The position numbers and the translations under genes are program-made. The notes beneath the pieces were generated by a model. That model was not told the origin of the DNA. It saw nothing but the letters and a program-made list of their open reading frames with translations, and did no database searches. This document shows, piece by piece, positions 1-4,414 of a stretch of DNA of 7,364 nt (position 1 is its first letter; the number at the start of each line of letters is the position of its first letter). Where the stretch lies: the NCBI GenBank assembly GCA_026982215.1, contig JALSHN010000410.1:1-7364 (forward strand). Direction: 5' to 3'. The DNA is from Gammaproteobacteria bacterium. GTDB taxonomy: Bacteria; Pseudomonadota; Gammaproteobacteria; S012-40.

Positions 1-1
1 C

Positions 2-562
2 TCCATCGCCCTGCCGGGGTTGTTCATCCCGGTGGTGCACAAAGATCGGGTCCTGGTGGACGGCGGCCTGGTGAACCCGGTGCCGGTGAGCCTGTGCCGG
101 GCCATGGGGGCCGATGTGGTGATCGCGGTGGACCTCAACACCGATATCGTCGGCAAACACCTGCGCCGTGAGGAAGAGGAAGGCTGGAGCGAGACCCTGC
201 AACAACTCCTCGGCGATGAATTCGCCCGCAGCGGCTTCGTCCAGAGCCTGCTCGACGGTGCCCTGCGCATCAAGGGCTGGGTCAACGAGGCCAGCCCGCA
301 AAAGCCCCCCTCGCTGATGGAGGTGATGGCCTCCAGCATCAACATCATGCAAGTGCGCATTACCCGTTCGCGCATGGCCGGCGATCCGCCTGAGGCGATC
401 ATCGCCCCGCGGCTGGCCGAACTGGGCCTGATGGAATTCCATCGTGCCGAGGCCGCCATCGAAGAAGGCCGCCAGGCAGTGGCGCGCAAACAGGACGAGT
501 TGGCGCTGGTGCGGGGGTTGCTGCGCCACCCCGGCCGCAAGCGCAGTGAGCGGGCGCCGTGA
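2..562 (+). CDS. Patatin-like phospholipase, RssA type (5'-truncated)
   Basis: This is the C-terminal part of a patatin-family serine lipid acyl hydrolase. The reading frame is open from base 2, so the start and the nucleophile motif (GxSxG) lie upstream of the window. The DGG at 59-67 supplies the catalytic Asp of the Ser-Asp dyad. It is followed by NPVPVSLCRAMGADVVIAVDLN-type sequence (73-139), which is characteristic of the bacterial RssA/NTE-like branch. The C-terminal segment has the expected QVRITRSRMAGDPPEAIIAP-like stretch and a helical FHRAEAAIEEGRQA end, also typical of this branch. The substrate cannot be told from sequence; members are predicted cytoplasmic or membrane-associated (lyso)phospholipases or esterases. 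The last 4 bases overlap the next gene, suggesting one transcript. The family call is firm, the exact function is not. Confidence 0.9.
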   Translation, partial: SIALPGLFIPVVHKDRVLVDGGLVNPVPVSLCRAMGADVVIAVDLNTDIVGKHLRREEEEGWSETLQQLLGDEFARSGFVQSLLDGALRIKGWVNEASPQKPPSLMEVMASSINIMQVRITRSRMAGDPPEAIIAPRLAELGLMEFHRAEAAIEEGRQAVARKQDELALVRGLLRHPGRKRSERAP

Positions 563-972
563 ATCACGGGGCCTATCTGCTGCGCTTGCGATTCATCGAG
601 CCGCTGTGTTTGGAAGTCGGTCGTCTGGGGAAGAGGTACCTGCCCGCCGGAGAATATCTCTACGTCGGCAGTGCCCGCCGCGGACTGGAGGCGAGGGTGG
701 GGCGGCATCGACGCCTGTGCCACGAGAAGGGAGCGGTGCGCCGCTGGCACATCGATGCCCTGCTGGCCCATCCGGGGTGTCGCTGGCTGGGGGTACAGCG
801 TTTCCCCGGCGGCGAGGAATGCGCCCTGTCCTTGGCCTTGGCCGCCCATCCCGATATCGAGGTGCCCTGGCCCGGACTGGGGGCCACAGACTGCCGCCAA
901 GGGTGCCCCAGCCATTTTTACCGTGTCACCCGTGGCCAAAATTCACTGTATTCAAATATTAGTAATTTTTAG
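559..972 (+). CDS. GIY-YIG nuclease-like DUF123 protein
   Basis: A 137-residue protein of the DUF123 family, a small stand-alone relative of the GIY-YIG endonuclease fold. The two hallmark strands are visible as GAYLL (residues 4-8) and GEYLYVGSA (31-39). They are followed by the basic R-rich helix (R41-R52), a WHIDALL segment (63-69), an acidic EEC (86-88) and a C-terminal DCRQGCPSH block (111-119). The Cys and His residues 88, 112, 116 and 119 could bind metal, which is inference. The cellular role of DUF123 proteins is not established to my knowledge; nuclease activity is inferred from the fold. The GTG start overlaps the upstream stop as GTGA and puts the GAYLL motif at the very N-terminus, as in the family. 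No clear ribosome-binding site precedes it, so translational coupling is likely. The last 15 or so residues (from about base 928) are AT-rich and not part of the recognisable domain. Confidence 0.85.
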   Translation: MNHGAYLLRLRFIEPLCLEVGRLGKRYLPAGEYLYVGSARRGLEARVGRHRRLCHEKGAVRRWHIDALLAHPGCRWLGVQRFPGGEECALSLALAAHPDIEVPWPGLGATDCRQGCPSHFYRVTRGQNSLYSNISNF

Positions 973-982
973 TGTTTTGCTC

Positions 983-1011
983 TGGAGTTGCGCTTGGGGG
1001 CTCCCTATAAT
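983..1011 (+). promoter_or_regulatory. Predicted sigma70 promoter for the DsrE-hpt-MTIP operon
   Basis: A perfect TATAAT -10 box lies at 1006-1011. The best -35 at 17-base spacing is TGGAGT (983-988), only 3 of 6 matches to TTGACA; TTGCGC (988-993) is closer to consensus but only 12 bases away. Transcription would start near 1018, giving a leader of about 28 bases before the ATG at 1046. The box sits in the only notable AT-rich gap on this side of the window, directly ahead of a closely spaced gene set. The -10 is seen directly; promoter function is inferred. Confidence 0.6.
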
Positions 1012-1033
1012 CGATCCCACCAACCGCACCCAT

Positions 1034-1037
1034 GGAG
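1034..1037 (+). promoter_or_regulatory. Ribosome-binding site of the DsrE-family gene
   Basis: GGAG lies 8 bases before the ATG at 1046. This fixes that ATG as the start and rules out the longer open frame that begins inside the DUF123 gene. Confidence 0.75.
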
Positions 1038-1045
1038 AACGACCG

Positions 1046-1414
1046 ATGGCCGACAAGCTGATGATCATCATGGTGAACACCGACCCCCGCAACCCCTCCG
1101 AGCTGGGTGCGCCTTTCTTCCAGGCTACCGTGGCCGCGGCGATGGAATTCGACGTGGAAGTAATCCTCACCGGGCGCGCCGGCGAGCTGGCCAAGAAGGG
1201 CGTGGCGGAGAAGCTGTTCGTCCAGGAAGGCAGCCCCAAGAGCGTGTATGAATTCATCAAGGACGCCCACGAGGCCGGGGTGAAGTTCAAGGTCTGCACC
1301 CCCACCCTGGATCTGTGGGGCGATGACCTCATTCCCGAGATCGAAGAGACCGTCGGCGGTGCCTATGTCATCAGCGAGGCCATGGACGACGACACCGTCA
1401 CTTTCACCTATTGA
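1046..1414 (+). CDS. DsrE-family small sulfur-relay-like protein
   Basis: A 122-residue soluble protein of the DsrE/DsrF-like superfamily. It opens with a beta strand (KLMIIMVNTDP), followed by a helix around APFFQATVAAAMEFDVEV and a second strand-turn ending in LTGRAGEL (41-48). A conserved-looking FKVCTPTLDLWG segment (81-92) follows. Cys84 is the only cysteine and sits where DsrE-type proteins carry their persulfide-binding Cys. No signal peptide or membrane segment is visible, so it is not the membrane-bound DsrE2 type. Related proteins pass sulfane sulfur between TusA and sulfur-oxidation enzymes, but many stand-alone members have no known function, and no dsr, tus or hdr genes are in this window. 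The start is supported by GGAG at 1034-1037. The stop overlaps the hpt start (TGATG), so the two are probably co-translated. The family is likely, the exact role unknown. Confidence 0.83.
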   Translation: MADKLMIIMVNTDPRNPSELGAPFFQATVAAAMEFDVEVILTGRAGELAKKGVAEKLFVQEGSPKSVYEFIKDAHEAGVKFKVCTPTLDLWGDDLIPEIEETVGGAYVISEAMDDDTVTFTY

Positions 1415-1965
1415 TGGCTGAGGCCGATGCGGCGTGGTCCGCCTATCTCCAGGCGGACCGCCTCTATTCCCAAGACGACATCGAGCGCGCCCTGGACCGC
1501 ATGGCCGGGGAGATCGACGCCCGTCTCTCGGGCCGTGATCCCCTGGTCTTGGCGGTGCTCACCGGCGGGATGATCCCGGCGGCGCAACTGGTGCTGCGGC
1601 TCGATTTCCCCCTCACCCTCGACTATCTCCATGCCACCCGTTACCGCGGCGCCACCCGGGGCGGCGAGCTGCACTGGCTGGCCCGCCCCCGTCATGAACT
1701 GGCCGGGCGTGTGGTGCTGGTGGTGGACGACATCCTCGACGAAGGGGTCACCCTGGCGGCGATCCTCGATTATTGCCGCCAGGCCGGGGCCGAGGCGGTC
1801 TACAGTGCGGTGCTGGTGGACAAGATCCGCCCGCGGGAGGCCCTGCCCCGGGCCGATTTCACCGGCCTCACCGTGCCCGATCGTTACGTCTTCGGCTACG
1901 GCATGGATTATCATGACTATTTGCGCAATCTGCCCGGCATCTACGCCCTCAAGGAAGACGACTGA
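1414..1965 (+). CDS. hpt: Hypoxanthine-guanine phosphoribosyltransferase
   Basis: A 183-residue cytoplasmic type I phosphoribosyltransferase that transfers the ribose-5-phosphate of PRPP to hypoxanthine (or guanine), giving IMP (or GMP). The PRPP-binding loop is VLVVDDILDEGVTL (residues 101-114), with the two Asp (105-106) expected for PRPP and magnesium binding. LTGGMIPAA (49-57) is the N-terminal PPi-loop region. LVDK (134-137) and DRYVFGYGMDY (156-166) match the purine-base contact regions of 6-oxopurine enzymes. ATG at 1414 is preferred over the TTG one codon earlier because it forms a TGATG overlap with the upstream stop. There is no good Shine-Dalgarno, so coupling with the DsrE-family gene is likely. 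Three bases separate it from the MTIP gene, whose product releases hypoxanthine; this supports hypoxanthine as the main substrate. Xanthine-guanine (Gpt-like) specificity is the alternative and is less likely. Confidence 0.88.
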   Translation: MAEADAAWSAYLQADRLYSQDDIERALDRMAGEIDARLSGRDPLVLAVLTGGMIPAAQLVLRLDFPLTLDYLHATRYRGATRGGELHWLARPRHELAGRVVLVVDDILDEGVTLAAILDYCRQAGAEAVYSAVLVDKIRPREALPRADFTGLTVPDRYVFGYGMDYHDYLRNLPGIYALKEDD

Positions 1966-1968
1966 CCC

Positions 1969-2706
1969 ATGAGCGAGTTGGCAATCATCGGCGGCACCGG
2001 TCTCACCTCCATGGAACAATTGGAGATCGTCCGCCGCGAGGTGGTGCACACTCCCTTCGGCGAACCCTCCGCCCCTTTCATCCACGGCCGGCTGTTCGGC
2101 AAGGAGGTGGTGTTCCTCGCCCGCCATGGACCCGGGCATACCATCCCGCCCCACAAGATCAACTACCGCGCCAACATCTGGGCGCTGGACTACATCGGCG
2201 TCAAGCGGATCATCGCCGTGGCGGCGGTGGGAGGGATCCGGGCCGACATGCTGCCGGGGCGGCTGGTGATCCCCGATCAGATCATCGATTACACCTGGGG
2301 GCGAGCCAATACCTTCTTCGAGGACGGCAGCAGGGTGGTGCACGTGGATTTCACCGCCCCTTACTGTCCCGAGCTGCGGGCCAGGCTGCTCGAGGCCGGG
2401 CGTGAGCTGCCCTTCGATGTCGTCGAGGGGGGGTGTTACGCCGCCACCCAGGGCCCACGGCTGGAGACCGCCGCCGAGATCGACCGGATCGAGCGTGACG
2501 GCGGTGACATCGTCGGTATGACCGGCATGCCTGAGGCGGTATTGGCCCGGGAATTGGATCTGAGCTACGCCACCATCGCCGTGGTGGCCAATCTGGCCGC
2601 CGGTCGTGGTGACGGCCCGGTCTCCATGGAGGAGATCGGCCGCAACCTCAAGCTGGGGATGGCGCGGGTGCGCGACCTGTTGGAGGCCACCATCCCCCTG
2701 GTGTGA
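1969..2706 (+). CDS. S-methyl-5'-thioinosine phosphorylase (MTIP)
   Basis: A 245-residue member of the purine nucleoside phosphorylase/MTA phosphorylase family, the same length as I recall for P. aeruginosa MTIP (PA3004). It should cleave methylthioinosine with phosphate to methylthioribose-1-phosphate and hypoxanthine. Visible motifs are IIGGTGLT (6-13, phosphate loop), LARHGPGH (50-57), PPHKINYRAN (60-69), VAAVGGI (84-90), TQGPRLET (160-167) and GMTGMPEA (183-190). In VANLAAG (206-212), Asn208 occupies the base-contact position where MTA phosphorylases carry Asp; this favours a 6-oxopurine base and so MTIP over MTA phosphorylase. AAGGAAG (1951-1957) ends 11 bases before the ATG, a rather long spacing. 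It follows hpt by 3 bases and its TGA abuts the convergent csiV stop. A general PNP or MTA phosphorylase label is the alternative. Confidence 0.9.
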   Translation: MSELAIIGGTGLTSMEQLEIVRREVVHTPFGEPSAPFIHGRLFGKEVVFLARHGPGHTIPPHKINYRANIWALDYIGVKRIIAVAAVGGIRADMLPGRLVIPDQIIDYTWGRANTFFEDGSRVVHVDFTAPYCPELRARLLEAGRELPFDVVEGGCYAATQGPRLETAAEIDRIERDGGDIVGMTGMPEAVLARELDLSYATIAVVANLAAGRGDGPVSMEEIGRNLKLGMARVRDLLEATIPLV

Positions 2707-3795
2707 TCAGGGCGCCGGTGCGCCGGGGAAGGCGCCGGGGGCTTCCTCTTCCGAGCCGGGTGGTTCCACCTTTTTGATCCGCGCCAGCACGCCGAACAGG
2801 GGATGATCGAAGTAGTGCAGCTCACCGCTGCGTACCCGCCGGGATTGCTTGAGGCGAAAGCCGCTCACCGTCCAGGGATCCATTGGCTCCGAGAGGGCGG
2901 TCGTCTCGCCTTCCGTGGCCATCGGCGGCACGTCCGCCGCCGCGACCGTCCCGGCGGGCGGCATGCCGGAGTCCACCACCGCGGGATCTTCCGCCACCCT
3001 CGCTTGGGGGTGGGTGGGCCAGCGCTCGGGGGAGAGCCGCTCATCCAGGCGCTCGGCCTCCGGACGGTAGAGCAGGTCCAGCTCGAGGTGCAGGTAACGT
3101 TTGCGGATCAGCCGCACCCGTCCGAAGACCCGTAGCTGCGGCGGCCCCAGATAAGAGATCAGGTGGACGGTGCCGGTGTCGTTTCCTTCCCCGGCCGATT
3201 CCGCCGCAGCCGCCAGGGGCAGGCCGATGGCGCCGTGATCGGGCAGGACGACATCGGCGGGCAGAGCATCGGGAGCGGGGACGGTCTCCACTGCCAGCGC
3301 GTCCGGCAGGGCAGCGGGGGTGGCGTCCAACGGTGGGGTGACCACCAACGCCGGGGCCGCCAGCTCGGGAAGGTAGTTCAGGGGTTGATAACGCTCCGGG
3401 TCGTCGGGATCGGTGATCAGGGCAGCGGGCCCGGGTTTGCCTGGCTCCGCCGGCTGGATCCAGGCCAGGTGGGCCAGGAGGCGATAAGAGCGTGCCCGCT
3501 GCAGCCGGTCGGCTTGGGGCAGCAGGTCTTGGTAGAGGAGATCCACGGCGGCGTATTCGAGGGCATCGTGAGCGGAGGGGGGGCCGTCGGTGGCCGATTC
3601 CATCGGAACCAGTTCGGCACCACCGCGCAACACCGGCCAACCAGGATCGGCGGGCCAGAATTCGGATTGCAGGCCTTCCTCCAGATCGGCACGATCGAAC
3701 ACCAGGACCTCCACCTGATACCAATGGGTCTCCGGTGCCGCCTGTGCCGAGGCGGCGAACAGGAGCGGGATCAGCAGTCGCAACAGGATGGACAC
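2707..3795 (-). CDS. csiV: CsiV-family periplasmic cell-envelope protein
   Basis: A 362-residue exported protein of the CsiV family. Vibrio cholerae CsiV is reported to bind peptidoglycan and work with LpoA to support the synthase PBP1a; that role is carried over here by homology only. The N-terminus is a Sec signal peptide: hydrophobic core LLRLLIPLLFAA and an AQA cleavage site after residue 19. The mature protein opens with WYQVEVLVFDR (25-35), the family's entry motif. It continues with YRLLAHLAWIQP (104-115), GRVRLIRKRYLHLELDLLYR (225-244) and SGELHYFDHPLFGVLARI (323-340), the last a family signature. Two Ala/Pro-rich stretches (about 145-205 and 255-305) look like flexible linkers. The GTG start at 3795 has GGGAG 5 bases upstream. 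The gene diverges from def. Neighbourhood with the MTIP gene and mfd supports the call. Confidence 0.85.
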   Translation of the reverse strand: MSILLRLLIPLLFAASAQAAPETHWYQVEVLVFDRADLEEGLQSEFWPADPGWPVLRGGAELVPMESATDGPPSAHDALEYAAVDLLYQDLLPQADRLQRARSYRLLAHLAWIQPAEPGKPGPAALITDPDDPERYQPLNYLPELAAPALVVTPPLDATPAALPDALAVETVPAPDALPADVVLPDHGAIGLPLAAAAESAGEGNDTGTVHLISYLGPPQLRVFGRVRLIRKRYLHLELDLLYRPEAERLDERLSPERWPTHPQARVAEDPAVVDSGMPPAGTVAAADVPPMATEGETTALSEPMDPWTVSGFRLKQSRRVRSGELHYFDHPLFGVLARIKKVEPPGSEEEAPGAFPGAPAP

Positions 3796-3800
3796 CGTGG

Positions 3801-3805
3801 CTCCC
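3801..3805 (-). promoter_or_regulatory. csiV: Ribosome-binding site deciding the csiV GTG start
   Basis: Read on the minus strand this is GGGAG, ending 5 bases before the GTG at 3795-3793. It supports the GTG, which also yields a complete signal peptide; there is no plausible in-frame ATG nearby. Confidence 0.65.
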
Positions 3806-3833
3806 TGGCGATGACGGAAGCCCGAAGTATACC
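3806..3833 (+). promoter_or_regulatory. def: Predicted promoter of def
   Basis: TATACC (3828-3833) is the best plus-strand -10 in the gap ahead of def (4 of 6). TGGCGA (3806-3811) is a weak -35 (3 of 6) at 16 bases. Transcription would start near 3840, with the GGGAG ribosome-binding site at 3853-3857 inside the leader. The -10 shares the palindrome GTATAC (3827-3832) with the csiV promoter. Support is modest because the -35 is poor. Confidence 0.35.
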
Positions 3834-3834
3834 A
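3826..3834 (-). promoter_or_regulatory. csiV: Predicted extended -10 promoter of csiV
   Basis: On the minus strand the bases read TGGTATACT, an extended -10 element (TGn followed by TATACT, 5 of 6 to consensus). A possible -35, GTGACG (3851-3846), is only 14 bases away, but extended -10 promoters tolerate weak -35 elements. Transcription would begin near 3819, leaving about 23 bases before the GTG. It overlaps the best -10 candidate for def on the other strand. Confidence 0.5.
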
Positions 3835-3852
3835 TTCTCATTCAGCGTCACC

Positions 3853-3857
3853 GGGAG
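3853..3857 (+). promoter_or_regulatory. def: Ribosome-binding site deciding the def start
   Basis: GGGAG ends 8 bases before the GTG at 3866 but only 2 bases before the upstream in-frame GTG at 3860. Spacing therefore favours 3866 as the start of peptide deformylase. Confidence 0.65.
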
Positions 3858-3865
3858 ATGTGAGT

Positions 3866-4414
3866 GTGGAGCGACGTATCCTGCGCATGGGGGACCCCCG
3901 CTTGTTGCAGCGGGCCGAGCCGGTACCGGCGTCGGCCTTTGGGTCGGACTGGCTGGGTCATTTGGTGCGCGATTTGTGGGACACCTTGTATGCCGTCGGG
4001 GGCGCCGGTCTGGCCGCTCCTCAGATCGGCGAGCCGTGGCGGGTGGTGGTGTTCGAGTCGGCGGAGAACCCCCGCTATCCCTGGGCCGAGCCGGTGCCGG
4101 CGACGGTGTTGGTCAATCCACGCTGGACCCCGGATCGGGAGGCGGGATGGGCCGGGGCCTGGGAGGGGTGTCTGTCGCTGCCGGGATTGCGCGGCTGGGT
4201 GGAACGGCCGGCGCGGGTGCGCTACGAGGCCCATGATGTGGCGGGCCGGGTGATTGCCGGGGTCGCCGAGGGGTTCCATGCTCGGGTGTTGCAGCACGAG
4301 TGCGATCACCTCGACGGGGTGCTCTATCCCATGCGCATGCGCGATCTCTCCCGTTTCGGTTTTTTGGAGGAATTGACCGCCGCCGGGGTGATCCCGGGAA
4401 AACGGGCTCGTTAG
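3866..4414 (+). CDS. def: Peptide deformylase
   Basis: A 182-residue cytoplasmic metalloenzyme that removes the N-formyl group from the initiator methionine of new proteins. All three deformylase motifs are present: GAGLAAPQIG (residues 46-55), EGCLSLPG (100-107) with the metal ligand Cys102, and QHECDHLDG (143-151) with ligands His144 and His148 and catalytic Glu145. It is a little longer than the roughly 170-residue Escherichia coli enzyme. GTG at 3866 is chosen over GTG at 3860 (two residues longer) because of ribosome-binding-site spacing. No fmt gene is next to it, unlike the classic def-fmt operon, so this may be a second, stand-alone deformylase copy; that is inference. Its TAG stop overlaps the convergent mfd stop. 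It diverges from csiV. The catalytic set is intact, so it should be active. Confidence 0.95.
   Translation: MERRILRMGDPRLLQRAEPVPASAFGSDWLGHLVRDLWDTLYAVGGAGLAAPQIGEPWRVVVFESAENPRYPWAEPVPATVLVNPRWTPDREAGWAGAWEGCLSLPGLRGWVERPARVRYEAHDVAGRVIAGVAEGFHARVLQHECDHLDGVLYPMRMRDLSRFGFLEELTAAGVIPGKRAR

Noticed and set aside
938..969. AT-rich imperfect inverted repeat at the end of the DUF123 gene, considered as a terminator
   Set aside because: Arms of 9-10 bases with a bulge are almost all A/T, the loop is 13 bases, and no GC-rich stem precedes a clear T-run. It lies within the coding region.
671..1045. Longer N-terminal extension of the DsrE-family frame into the DUF123 gene
   Set aside because: The extension translates as Trp/Pro/Cys-rich nonsense out of frame with DUF123. 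The ATG at 1046 has a good ribosome-binding site and matches the family's N-terminus.
1032..1061. A 9-codon leader ORF (ATG at 1032) overlapping the DsrE start
   Set aside because: It has no ribosome-binding site, its ATG touches the GGAG used by the real gene, and its product shows no attenuator-like codon run.
1408..2343. A 311-codon open frame on the - strand opposite hpt and the MTIP gene
   Set aside because: Same codon-register shadow effect. It spans two clearly real genes and its translation has low-complexity His/Gly/Asp content.
2711..2736. GC-rich hairpins (GGCGC/GCGCC and repeated GGCGCC) just after the MTIP stop, considered as a terminator
   Set aside because: No T-tract follows on either strand. 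The bases encode the Ala/Pro-rich end of CsiV, which explains the GC repeats.
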